From NCBI GenBank assembly GCA_014523695.1, contig JAATVS010000249.1, positions 1-10,308 on the forward strand: a stretch of 10,308 nt of DNA, given 5' to 3'. Position numbers and translations under genes: made by a program. Under the pieces are notes generated by a model. The model was not told the origin of the DNA, searched no databases, and saw nothing but the letters and a program-made list of their open reading frames with translations. Source of the stretch: Nitrososphaerales archaeon TH5895 (lineage in GTDB: Archaea > Thermoproteota > Nitrososphaeria > Nitrososphaerales > Nitrososphaeraceae). Below are positions 1 through 6,668 of the stretch, piece after piece. Every line of letters starts with the position of its first letter. Position 1 is the stretch's first letter.

Positions 1-377
1 AAACCTAGATCATTTTATGGTCCTAAATAAGAGATTCCAGGGCTTCGTATGGCCTGAACATGGAACATAAATTCAGGTTACTGCCGTATGACATCACGCT
101 AGCAGGCATACCGCTGAATGACCAAAACCTCGTCTACAGGAAAATACTTGATATATAGACCCATCCCATAGGCCTACTTTATCTCAATCCAAAGGTCTAC
201 CAGTTAATGTGTCAATCGTAAACAAAAATGATTTATTACATCAGTATTCCTTCTTTTTTCAAATTTAGACGCTGACTTGAACACATAAAAAGTGGATAAT
301 TTTTACATCGTACCATTGTGAATTCTTAATATTTTTTTCGAACTTAGTGAACGTCATAACTGACATGTAAGGGGCCC
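1..377. other. Left-edge region without a convincing gene
   Basis: I see no gene of normal size here. Two short plus-strand stretches are open at the edge: one reaches a stop at 68-70 (17 codons from the ATG at 17), and the other runs from an ATG at 60 to a TAG at 156-158 (32 codons). A minus-strand stretch of about 35 codons overlaps them. None has a motif I recognise. They could be the tail of a gene entering from the left, a decayed gene, or chance. From about 160 the sequence becomes AT-rich, with T runs at 254-259 and 332-338 that could end plus-strand transcription. The region lies downstream of the tRNA 3' end, where elements often integrate, but I see no second copy of the tRNA end and no integrase. 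Confidence 0.5.
332..338 (+). terminator. Candidate oligo-T terminator (T7)
   Basis: A run of seven T on the plus strand lies in AT-rich non-coding sequence. Archaeal RNA polymerase terminates at such runs without needing a hairpin. It could close a transcript coming from left of the window and keep it out of the converging tRNA-Leu unit. There is no hairpin or other supporting signal. Confidence 0.3.
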
Positions 378-385
378 AAAAAAAA
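378..385 (-). terminator. Oligo-T terminator of tRNA-Leu
   Basis: Eight A on the plus strand read as T8 on the minus strand. The run starts three bases after the discriminator base of the tRNA. A U-rich tract right after a tRNA is the normal archaeal termination signal, so the tRNA is probably a monocistronic unit. Confidence 0.7.
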
Positions 386-388
386 CAG

Positions 389-473
389 TGCGGGAGATGG
401 GATTTGAACCCACGAACCCCTGAGGGATAAGAGCCTCAGTCTTACGCCTTTGACCAAGCTGGGCGACTCCCGC
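389..473 (-). tRNA. tRNA-Leu (anticodon GAG)
   Basis: The minus strand folds as a class II tRNA of 85 bases including the discriminator. The 7-bp acceptor stem pairs GCGGGAG (467-473) with CTCCCGC (390-396). The D arm contains the GG of the D loop. The anticodon stem pairs TAAGA with TCTTA around the loop CTGAGGC, giving anticodon GAG (complement at 435-437), which reads CUC and CUU. A long variable arm with a CCCT/AGGG-type stem and an A discriminator (389) both fit leucine. The T arm carries TTCAAAT. There is no intron and CCA is not encoded. The gene diverges from the rpoN operon. Confidence 0.95.
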
Positions 474-503
474 TCAATAATTTTCGATAGTTCAGAGTAA
501 TTT

Positions 504-512
504 GAATATAAC
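504..512 (-). promoter_or_regulatory. Candidate TATA box for tRNA-Leu
   Basis: On the minus strand this reads GTTATATTC. Its centre is about 35 bases upstream of the tRNA 5' end, which would put transcription start about 9-10 bases before the mature tRNA. That leaves a short leader for RNase P. The assignment rests on position and AT pattern only. Confidence 0.45.
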
Positions 513-592
513 TATTTGAATTATGTAGATCGAGATTGGGATAATCCGTTTTTCTCTGACTTGGGCAGATTTTATCCCTGATTTGCAGATGG

Positions 593-600
593 TTTTTATT
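593..600 (+). promoter_or_regulatory. Candidate TATA box for the rpoN operon
   Basis: TTTTTATT has its centre about 27 bases upstream of the rpoN ATG at 624. With normal archaeal spacing, transcription would begin at or within a base or two of the start codon, giving a leaderless mRNA. This fits the lack of a clear Shine-Dalgarno motif. It is the only obvious place for a promoter ahead of the long plus-strand gene run. Confidence 0.5.
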
Positions 601-623
601 ATCGGGCCAATGATACTAGGTAA

Positions 624-860
624 ATGCTCGTCCCTGTTCGTTGTTTTACTTGCGGTACTCCTGTAGCGGATAAATATTCAGAATATGTATCAAGGCTCAA
701 ATCCGGAGAAGATCCTGCAAAAATAATGGACTCGTTAGGAATAAATCGATACTGTTGTCGCAGAATATTTGTCTCTACTGTTGAAACCATTGACCAAGTG
801 ATTCCATATTACGAAGCTTTGAGGCGAAGAATGTCCGAGATTCAGTCAGAGATAGATTAG
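624..860 (+). CDS. rpoN: DNA-directed RNA polymerase subunit N
   Basis: This is the small zinc-binding subunit of archaeal RNA polymerase, the counterpart of eukaryotic RPB10, which sits in the assembly platform with subunits D, L and P. At 78 residues it carries the hallmark N-terminus with VRCFTCG (C7, C10) and the later YCCRR (C44, C45), which together form the atypical CX2C...CC zinc site. It is a little longer than the shortest archaeal RpoN proteins (about 55-65 residues). The extra C-terminal helix, rich in Arg and Glu, resembles what I recall from Thaumarchaeota. The ATG at 624 is chosen because the family motif begins at residue 5 and the candidate TATA box fits this start. It is the first gene of the plus-strand run, and eno follows after 18 bases. 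This bacterial-sounding symbol is unrelated to sigma-54. Confidence 0.96.
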   Translation: MLVPVRCFTCGTPVADKYSEYVSRLKSGEDPAKIMDSLGINRYCCRRIFVSTVETIDQVIPYYEALRRRMSEIQSEID

Positions 861-878
861 CGAATATTTCATAATTCG

Positions 879-2126
879 ATGGCTACTATATCTGACCTTA
901 ATTCACGTATAATCTTTAACAGTCGTGGCACTGAAACCATTGAAATAGATGTTGTCACGGATGGCAAACACCTAGGTAGAGCGGCTGCTCCGTCGGGCGC
1001 GAGCGTTGGAACCCTTGAATGCAGATCATTTCCCATGAATTCCCCTGAACGCGCTATCGAGTTTTTTGATGAAAATAAATCTAGGTTTGTGGGGATTAGA
1101 GCAGACGATCCGGCAGAATTACAGGGTGTCATGAAGGATGTTGATCCAACCCCTAATTACTCTAAATTAGGAGGATCTGTCGCATATGCTTTGAGCATTG
1201 CCTCGGTCGATTCAGCTGCCAAAGCTGCACAAATTCCGTTGTTCAAACTGTTGAACAAAAATGGCCCATACAAGTTTCCTTTTCCCTTAGGTAATGTGCT
1301 TGGTGGAGGAGCTCATGCTGGACCTGGGACGCCGGACATTCAAGAAGTATTGATTCTTCCAATTGGCGCCAGTAATATTGAAGAAGCATTAAGAACGAAT
1401 TTCAAGATACATAAAGAAGTTAGAAATGTTATCGAAAGATACGATGGCAAATTTACATATGGTAGGGGCGATGAAGGAGCATGGGCGCCCAATGTGACCA
1501 ATGATGAAGCATTACAAATCACGGAAAAAGCCATCGAGGATGCAGGTTTCAATTTGGGCCAGAATGTAGCAATGGGTATCGACTTTGCGTGTTCATCCCT
1601 ATGGGATGACAAAGCTAAGAAATACAATTATAGTAGAAAAGGAAAGGCTCTTAATTCTGAAGAACAGATAGATTATGTTAATGGTCTGATTAAAAATTAC
1701 AAACTTATATACGCCGAAGATCCGGTCAATGAGGATGATTTTTCTGGAATGTCGTTGCTTACCAGAGCAAATCCTGGATGTTATATCACGGGAGACGACA
1801 TGCTTGTTACCAACGTCTCGAGGTTGGCGATAGCTTCCAAGCATAGAGCGTGTTCTGGAGCTATACTTAAAGTAAATCAGGCCGGATCACTGTACGATGC
1901 GCTCCAATTCGCAAATAGTTGTAGAAGCGAAGGAGTCGGAATTATCACCTCTCACAGATCAGGGGAATCTACCGATTCCCATATTGCGCATATCTCAATA
2001 GCTACTGGATCTAAGATGATAAAAACGGGAATATTGGGTGGTGAAAGACTCGCAAAGCTAAATGAATTGGTAAGGATTAGAGAGTATGGTTTAATAGAAG
2101 GCATGGCTGAAATCTGCTCAACCTAA
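879..2126 (+). CDS. eno: Enolase (phosphopyruvate hydratase)
   Basis: Enolase reversibly converts 2-phosphoglycerate to phosphoenolpyruvate in glycolysis and gluconeogenesis and is a cytosolic Mg2+ enzyme. The 415 residues match the family length. The catalytic set is complete as far as can be judged: the mobile SGASVG loop (39-44), H146 in GGGAHAG, E156, E199 in GDEGAWAPN, metal ligands D235, E280 (EDP) and D306/D307 (GDD), the general base K331 in KVNQAGS, H359-R360-S361 (SHRSGE) and K382 (IKTG). The loop has Val where many enolases have Thr, and GDEGAW replaces the more common GDEGGF; both lie next to rather than at catalytic residues. The start at 879 begins in the conserved first strand, so no extension is needed. 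It has no visible Shine-Dalgarno motif and ends one base before the rps2 ATG, which suggests coupled translation. Confidence 0.96.
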   Translation: MATISDLNSRIIFNSRGTETIEIDVVTDGKHLGRAAAPSGASVGTLECRSFPMNSPERAIEFFDENKSRFVGIRADDPAELQGVMKDVDPTPNYSKLGGSVAYALSIASVDSAAKAAQIPLFKLLNKNGPYKFPFPLGNVLGGGAHAGPGTPDIQEVLILPIGASNIEEALRTNFKIHKEVRNVIERYDGKFTYGRGDEGAWAPNVTNDEALQITEKAIEDAGFNLGQNVAMGIDFACSSLWDDKAKKYNYSRKGKALNSEEQIDYVNGLIKNYKLIYAEDPVNEDDFSGMSLLTRANPGCYITGDDMLVTNVSRLAIASKHRACSGAILKVNQAGSLYDALQFANSCRSEGVGIITSHRSGESTDSHIAHISIATGSKMIKTGILGGERLAKLNELVRIREYGLIEGMAEICST

Positions 2127-2127
2127 A

Positions 2128-2880
2128 ATGTCCAGTGACAACGAAAGTGATAATCCTGCTTCATCAGACGATTTGAATACTGTGGAGAATACAGGATCCT
2201 TGGAGGGTTCCGAAACAAGTGTTGAGTCATCAGCTTCTGAGAGCTCTTCAGCCTCAGAGGCAAATTATGTTCCCGAGCAAGATAACCTTGAAAAAATGAT
2301 ACTCTCAACGGGTATTAGGGTTGGGACACCTGTGAAAACAAAATATATGGTGCCCTTTATAATTAGAGCTAACCCAGAGGGGTTGTACATTCTTGATATT
2401 AGCAAGACTCTCTCACGCATTGACATTGCTGCCAAGTTCATAAGCCGAGCAGATATTTCCAAAGTAGCCGTTACTTCTGCAAGAGAGTACGGAAAAACAC
2501 CAGTTGAAAGATTTTGCAACCTTACACATGCAAAATACATCTTAGGTAGATTCATGCCGGGCACGTTTACTAATCCAGCATTGCCCAAATACATGGAACC
2601 ACAGATAGTCATAGTAACAGACCCTCAGGCAGATCAGCAGGCGGTACTGGAAGCCACTAGAGCGGGAGTCCCTGTAATTGCTATCTGCAACAGCGACAAT
2701 GTGACATCGAAGGTTGACGTAGTTATCCCTGCCAATAACAGAGGCCGTAAGGCACTGGCGACAGTGTACTGGTTACTCGCAAGGGAAGTATTGAAAAAGC
2801 AAGGAGTCATAAAGACTGACAGTGAAATGAAGGTTCCCATTGAAGACTTTGAAACCAAATTAGTCGAGGAACTGAGTTGA
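2128..2880 (+). CDS. rps2: Small ribosomal subunit protein uS2, with a Ser/acid-rich N-terminal extension
   Basis: uS2 is a protein of the 30S head/body junction. The folded domain starts near residue 53 with LEKMILSTGIRVGTPVK and continues through GLYILDISKTLSRIDIAAKFI, an RADISKVAV strand, a GRFMPGTFTNP motif, the VTDP motif and the C-terminal NRGRKALATVYWLLARE helix, all typical of archaeal/eukaryotic S2. At 250 residues it exceeds the roughly 200 usual in archaea because of the first ~50 residues. Between residues 1 and 46 there are 15 Ser and 11 Asp/Glu, and the first Lys or Arg is at K56, so this part should be disordered and acidic. The next Met (M57) would cut into the conserved first helix, so ATG 2128 is the best start, although a GTG (2182) or TTG in the tail cannot be excluded. 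It begins one base after the eno stop. Confidence 0.95.
   Translation: MSSDNESDNPASSDDLNTVENTGSLEGSETSVESSASESSSASEANYVPEQDNLEKMILSTGIRVGTPVKTKYMVPFIIRANPEGLYILDISKTLSRIDIAAKFISRADISKVAVTSAREYGKTPVERFCNLTHAKYILGRFMPGTFTNPALPKYMEPQIVIVTDPQADQQAVLEATRAGVPVIAICNSDNVTSKVDVVIPANNRGRKALATVYWLLAREVLKKQGVIKTDSEMKVPIEDFETKLVEELS
2866..2870 (+). promoter_or_regulatory. Shine-Dalgarno site for the TTG start of the MEMO gene
   Basis: GAGGA lies inside the 3' end of rps2, six bases before the TTG at 2877. It matches the anti-Shine-Dalgarno CCUCC core and supports a non-ATG start that overlaps the rps2 stop. Confidence 0.6.
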
Positions 2881-3734
2881 GTGCTTATAGAAGAAAACCC
2901 TCCGTTTCGGGTATCTTCTATTCTTCTAACAAAGAGCAGCTGGTTGACGAATTGAAAGGGTGCTTTACAAATAAAATATTTGGACCCGGACGTCTGCCTC
3001 CATCGGACCAAGTCAGAAAAATCTATGGGATGGTTTCTCCCCACGCGGGGTACCTGTACTCTGGGAGCGTGGCTGCCAATGGCTATTACAGCGTATCATC
3101 CTCTAAATTTAACAACGTTATACTTGTGGGCCCCAATCATTATGGTTTGGGCTCCTCCGTTGCCACTACAATGAATGGAATTTGGGAATCACCGATAGGT
3201 GACGTAATGGTCAATCCACAGGTGGCAAAAGATATCGCTTCTAGAGCAACGTCAATGGATTTTGATGAGTTTGCGCATAGTCGAGATCATTGTCTAGAGG
3301 TTCAGATTCCCTTCTTGTTGTTCGCTACCGAGAAATTTAGAATAGTTCCGATAATTTTGACCAATCAAGATGAATATCTGGCCCTTGAACTTGGATCTGC
3401 AATCTCAGATACTGTAAACGAGTGTATCTCTAAAGGAGATGAGTTTATGTTAATTGCATCATCTGATTTTACTCATTACGAATCAAATTCCGAAGCACAC
3501 CGAAAGGACTCACAACTTATCAAGTCAATTATTTCACTTGATATCACCGCGTTCTACTACACTTTACGGCAGTACAATGTATCTGCTTGCGGGTATGGTG
3601 CTATCGCGACGGTAATGGTTGCAGCAAAAAATCTCGGCGCCACGCGAGGGGAGCTAATTAGATATGCTACCAGCGGCGATGTAACAGGAGACAAGTCTTC
3701 CGTCGTGGGATACTCGTCAATATTATTCGTATGA
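2877..3734 (+). CDS. MEMO-family protein (LigB-like fold, class III extradiol dioxygenase relatives)
   Basis: A 285-residue member of the MEMO family, which shares the fold of LigB-type non-haem iron dioxygenases. Human MEMO1 affects redox and metal biology; the archaeal role is not established. Visible motifs are MVSPHAGYLYSG (H56), VGPNHYG (H88), RDHCLEVQIPF (D137, H138), SSDFTHY (D197, H200) and SACGYGAIA (C238). These match the His/His/His/Cys cluster that binds metal in MEMO1. The start is TTG at 2877, overlapping the rps2 stop as TTGA and preceded by GAGGA; no in-frame ATG lies near the N-terminus, and residues from 8 on match the family start (PSVSGIFY). It sits between rps2 and mevalonate kinase. 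This placement recurs in archaea as I recall it, and it suggests but does not prove a link to isoprenoid metabolism. Confidence 0.9.
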   Translation: MSAYRRKPSVSGIFYSSNKEQLVDELKGCFTNKIFGPGRLPPSDQVRKIYGMVSPHAGYLYSGSVAANGYYSVSSSKFNNVILVGPNHYGLGSSVATTMNGIWESPIGDVMVNPQVAKDIASRATSMDFDEFAHSRDHCLEVQIPFLLFATEKFRIVPIILTNQDEYLALELGSAISDTVNECISKGDEFMLIASSDFTHYESNSEAHRKDSQLIKSIISLDITAFYYTLRQYNVSACGYGAIATVMVAAKNLGATRGELIRYATSGDVTGDKSSVVGYSSILFV

Positions 3735-3744
3735 ATTATCTTGT

Positions 3745-4752
3745 ATGGATATCACCTATAAACCTCAGGTGAGTGCCTCTGCCCCTGGCAAAGTCATTAT
3801 TTTTGGTGAGCATTTTGTAGTTTACAATAGCGAGGCTATCATAGCAGCCATAAACAGACGTTGCTTTGGAAGGGCAGAATTTACTGGGAATTTGGGGGTG
3901 TGGATTGCTTCGGGCGTTGATACGAAATCTAACCCATATACGATAGAGCATGCCGCTGTGAGAGGTGAGCCATCTAACAAGAAATTGCTCGAGCCACTTA
4001 GCACATTCTGTAGGCACATCATCAGAGAATATGCACTGGATGTCGGGCTGAAAATTTACATCAAGTCAGAATTACCGATAGGAGTTGGTCTGGGCAGTTC
4101 TGCTGCTTCATGTGTCATGTTGTCCGGCATTTTGAGATCGATTATTAGGCTAAACCACGGCGAAGAAATATCCTCCACCGACAGAAAATGGATATACGAA
4201 AACGCACTCTATGGCGAACAAATGATACATAACAAATCATCGGGCGTTGACTGCTACGTCTCAACATATGGTGGTCTTGTCCATTTTGTCGGTTTTACTG
4301 AAACCACGTCAATTAAGAGTCAGCCTCTTCCATTTTTTTTGATAAACACTCGCAGAAGTCATGAAACTTCGGAGTTAGTATCCCATGTGAGAAGATTTAG
4401 TAGGAACAGCTCTAAGCGCTTCGAAGAATTAACTAGCGATGCAACTGCGATCTGTTCGAATGGTGTAAAGGAGATGGCTAACGGATCTCTAGAAGAAATT
4501 GGTCGGCTAATGACCGAAAATCACAAATTGCTAAGAGAAATTGGTGTCTCCACTAAGGAAATTGAAAAGATTATCGGTATTTGCAGCAGATGTGGTTCCT
4601 TAGGAGCAAAAATCACAGGTGCCGGGGGAGGAGGCAGCGTCCTTGTGTTGGCTAGACCGGAGACAATCTCAGCAATAAATGGAGCCTTAAAAGGATTGGA
4701 TTTGTGTTTGGAGGCGATCAAAATAGAAGACAGGGGCTTAACTCTTGATTAA
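3745..4752 (+). CDS. mvk: Mevalonate kinase (GHMP kinase family)
   Basis: It transfers the ATP gamma-phosphate to mevalonate to give mevalonate 5-phosphate, the first phosphorylation of isoprenoid precursor synthesis, in the cytosol. The three GHMP motifs are present: ASAPGKVIIFGEH (residues 11-23, with K16 and E22), the phosphate-binding PIGVGLGSSAA (111-121) and the C-terminal KITGAGGGGS (289-298). SGVDCYVSTYGG (166-177) carries the catalytic Asp (D169) and is the mevalonate-kinase form of this segment, which distinguishes it from galactokinase and homoserine kinase. The 335 residues fit archaeal MVK. It starts 10 bases after the MEMO stop, with no Shine-Dalgarno motif. A T8 run at 4333-4340 lies in the coding strand. 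IPK, Fni and GGPP synthase follow, so the assignment is supported by both motif and context. Confidence 0.95.
   Translation: MDITYKPQVSASAPGKVIIFGEHFVVYNSEAIIAAINRRCFGRAEFTGNLGVWIASGVDTKSNPYTIEHAAVRGEPSNKKLLEPLSTFCRHIIREYALDVGLKIYIKSELPIGVGLGSSAASCVMLSGILRSIIRLNHGEEISSTDRKWIYENALYGEQMIHNKSSGVDCYVSTYGGLVHFVGFTETTSIKSQPLPFFLINTRRSHETSELVSHVRRFSRNSSKRFEELTSDATAICSNGVKEMANGSLEEIGRLMTENHKLLREIGVSTKEIEKIIGICSRCGSLGAKITGAGGGGSVLVLARPETISAINGALKGLDLCLEAIKIEDRGLTLD
4333..4340 (+). other. T8 run inside mevalonate kinase
   Basis: Eight consecutive T in the coding strand encode part of a Phe-Phe-Leu stretch. It is the longest T run I noticed in the gene cluster and equals the run ending the tRNA. It could act as a weak intragenic terminator or slippage site, but no experimental sign of either is visible. 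Confidence 0.3.
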
Positions 4753-4763
4753 AGCTTTAAATC
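4750..4763 (+). promoter_or_regulatory. Candidate internal promoter ahead of ipk (BRE/TATA-like)
   Basis: TAAAGCTTTAAATC follows the mvk stop in the longest gap of the gene run (41 bases). A purine-rich AAAG directly before CTTTAAAT resembles an archaeal BRE plus TATA pair. Its centre is about 35 bases before the ipk ATG at 4794, giving a start near 4784 and a leader of about 10 bases. Confidence 0.45.
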
Positions 4764-4793
4764 AGTAATGGAAATTATGCCACTCTAAGATTA

Positions 4794-5570
4794 ATGACTC
4801 AGACGTTGCTTATTAAGCTCGGAGGCTCCGTTATCACGGTAAAGGATCGAGCGCTTACCCCGAATATTCAAGCAATAAAAAGGCTTTCCCACGTTCTCGC
4901 GAAGCTAAGCGATTCATTTATCATAGTTCATGGAGGAGGTTCATTTGGTCACTATTGGTCAGTGAAATATAACATGCATACTAAAGCTGAATTGTATGAT
5001 TCTCGGGGAATTTCTATGGTGCATGAATCGATGCTGGCTCTGAATCAGATTATTGTTAAATCTATGTTGGAGGAAGGGCTCGCACCCTATGGAATTTCCC
5101 CCACTACGCTTTTTGCAGATGGAAAGGTTAATGTTACCAAGATCAATGAGCTAGTCGAATATACTCGACGTGGTATTGTTCCGGTCATTTTTGGCGACGT
5201 GGTACACCTCAATGAAGGGAGATTTTCTATCGTATCAGGTGATTCTTTAATGACAAGCATTGCTACATACCTCATGCCATCAAGAGTAATATTCACGGTA
5301 AATGTAGATGGTATCTATGAAGATATGACAAATAAGAAGCTAGTGAAGGTGCTGAATTTTCCTACTAATGAAATCAGTATCATGGATACCCCAATTGATG
5401 TTACTGGGGGTATGGGTAGAAAAATTTCAGAGGCTTTTGAAATTGCCAGGCTGGGCATCGACGTTAACATTGTGAATGGACTGAACGCCGAACGAGTATT
5501 TGATATTCTGAGTGGACTAGAGGTGGAGGGAACCATGATTCCAGCGATTTCACCTAAGGGTAAGAAATAA
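4794..5570 (+). CDS. ipk: Isopentenyl phosphate kinase
   Basis: It phosphorylates isopentenyl phosphate with ATP to give IPP, the step that marks the archaeal variants of the mevalonate pathway. It belongs to the amino acid kinase superfamily and has the usual size at 258 residues. The N-terminal IKLGGSVIT contains K8. HGGGSFGHYW (46-55) carries the IPK-specific H53, which binds the substrate phosphate and separates this enzyme from carbamate, glutamate and uridylate kinases. SGDSL (148-152), VDGIYED (171-177), DVTGGMGRK (202-210) and the C-terminal EGTMI form the nucleotide end of the site. The ATG at 4794 places the first beta strand directly at the N-terminus and has no Shine-Dalgarno motif. 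A candidate promoter lies upstream and fni follows after three bases. Confidence 0.95.
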   Translation: MTQTLLIKLGGSVITVKDRALTPNIQAIKRLSHVLAKLSDSFIIVHGGGSFGHYWSVKYNMHTKAELYDSRGISMVHESMLALNQIIVKSMLEEGLAPYGISPTTLFADGKVNVTKINELVEYTRRGIVPVIFGDVVHLNEGRFSIVSGDSLMTSIATYLMPSRVIFTVNVDGIYEDMTNKKLVKVLNFPTNEISIMDTPIDVTGGMGRKISEAFEIARLGIDVNIVNGLNAERVFDILSGLEVEGTMIPAISPKGKK

Positions 5571-5573
5571 GAA

Positions 5574-6668
5574 ATGACAGACCCTGTGAAGCTAGAAGAT
5601 GAAGCCCACGATATTATGAAAAGGAAGCAGGAGGGCATTGATATTCCCCTTAATCGTAACGTCCAGGCAAAAACCACATCTACTTTTCTTGAGTACGTGA
5701 AATTAGTGCATAATGCAATTCCTGAACTAAATTTAAGTGACATCGATACAACTTCAATATTCCTAGGACGTCGTTTTTCTGCTCCCCTCATCATTGATTC
5801 TATGACAGGGGGGACGGCAAAGGCCTTGCTGATAAATGGTAGACTCGCCGAGCTGGCTGAGTCCTACTCACTTCCGATGGGTGTTGGCTCTCAAAGAGCT
5901 GGATTGGTAAGCGAAAAACTTGCAGACAGTTACACCATAGCAAGAAAGAAGGCACCAAACGCCTTTCTCATAGCCAACATAGGGGGTGCACAGCTGTCAA
6001 GTGGCCTTTCAATCGACAAAGTGAAGAAGTTGATAGAGATGATAAATGCTGACGCACTAGTGGTTCACCTTAATCCGCTCCAGGAGTTGGTACAACCTGA
6101 AGGAGAACCAAGATACTCGGGAGTCCTTAAATGCATAGCCGATCTGGTAAAAGTTATAGGTGTTCCAGTAATGGCAAAGGAGGTTGGAGCAGGGATATCC
6201 AGGGAGGCAGCATTAAAGTTGAATGAAGTCGGCGTTTCTGCGATAAATGTTGCCGGAGCAGGAGGTACCAGTTGGGCGGGAGTTGAGAAAGTGCGTGCAG
6301 AAAGCGCAAGCGAAAGACTGAAAACACGGCTTGGCGAATTGTTTTGGGACTGGGGTATACCTACTGCTTTAAGTATTATAGTAGTTAGGAGAGCGCTGAT
6401 GAAGTTGCCTTTAATTGCCTCAGGAGGTATACGCAACGGGCTAGAAATTGCTAAGTGTATCGCAATAGGGGCTGATATGTGTGCTATGGCATATCCATTT
6501 CTCGTAAACGCAGTTCAATCAAAAGAGTGCCTCTATCAATTTGCAGACACTGTAATAGCTGAGCTGAAGAGCACAATGTTTCTGGTAGGAGCTGGCGACA
6601 TGAAAACTCTCAAAAGTACCAAGTATATCTTGACAGGCGAATTGCGATCTGAGGTGAATGAATATTGA
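5574..6668 (+). CDS. fni: Isopentenyl-diphosphate delta-isomerase, type 2 (FMN-dependent)
   Basis: It interconverts IPP and DMAPP using reduced FMN, and so supplies the allylic primer for the prenyl synthase encoded next. The 364-residue TIM-barrel protein shows the family signatures in order: an N-terminal RKQEGIDIPL region, SMTGG (76-80), GVGSQRAG (103-110), ANIGGAQ (134-140), HLNPLQE (165-171, with Q170 and the Mg2+ ligand E171), VQPEG, AKEVGAGIS (201-209), AGGTSWAGVE (229-238), SGGIRNG (283-289) and GADMCAMA. The type 1 Nudix isomerase is unrelated. The ATG at 5574 comes three bases after the ipk stop without a Shine-Dalgarno motif. The 3' end carries the Shine-Dalgarno site and the start codon of the GGPP synthase gene. 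Confidence 0.96.
   Translation: MTDPVKLEDEAHDIMKRKQEGIDIPLNRNVQAKTTSTFLEYVKLVHNAIPELNLSDIDTTSIFLGRRFSAPLIIDSMTGGTAKALLINGRLAELAESYSLPMGVGSQRAGLVSEKLADSYTIARKKAPNAFLIANIGGAQLSSGLSIDKVKKLIEMINADALVVHLNPLQELVQPEGEPRYSGVLKCIADLVKVIGVPVMAKEVGAGISREAALKLNEVGVSAINVAGAGGTSWAGVEKVRAESASERLKTRLGELFWDWGIPTALSIIVVRRALMKLPLIASGGIRNGLEIAKCIAIGADMCAMAYPFLVNAVQSKECLYQFADTVIAELKSTMFLVGAGDMKTLKSTKYILTGELRSEVNEY
6651..6657 (+). promoter_or_regulatory. Strong Shine-Dalgarno site for the TTG start of the GGPP synthase gene
   Basis: GAGGTGA lies in the last codons of fni, seven bases before TTG 6665. All seven bases are complementary to the usual archaeal 16S rRNA 3' end (UCACCUC). This decides in favour of TTG 6665 over the in-frame ATG at 6692. 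Confidence 0.7.

Noticed and set aside
389..473. tRNA-Ser as an alternative for the class II tRNA
   Set aside because: The anticodon loop CTGAGGC gives GAG, and the A discriminator fits leucine; serine tRNAs have other anticodons and usually a G discriminator.
2634..3044. A 136-codon minus-strand open frame across rps2 and the MEMO gene
   Set aside because: It is fully antisense to conserved coding sequence and shows no family motif or plausible start signals.
5315..5794. A 159-codon minus-strand open frame across the ipk/fni junction
   Set aside because: It lies antisense to two clearly conserved genes, has no recognisable motif, and its composition follows the sense codons.
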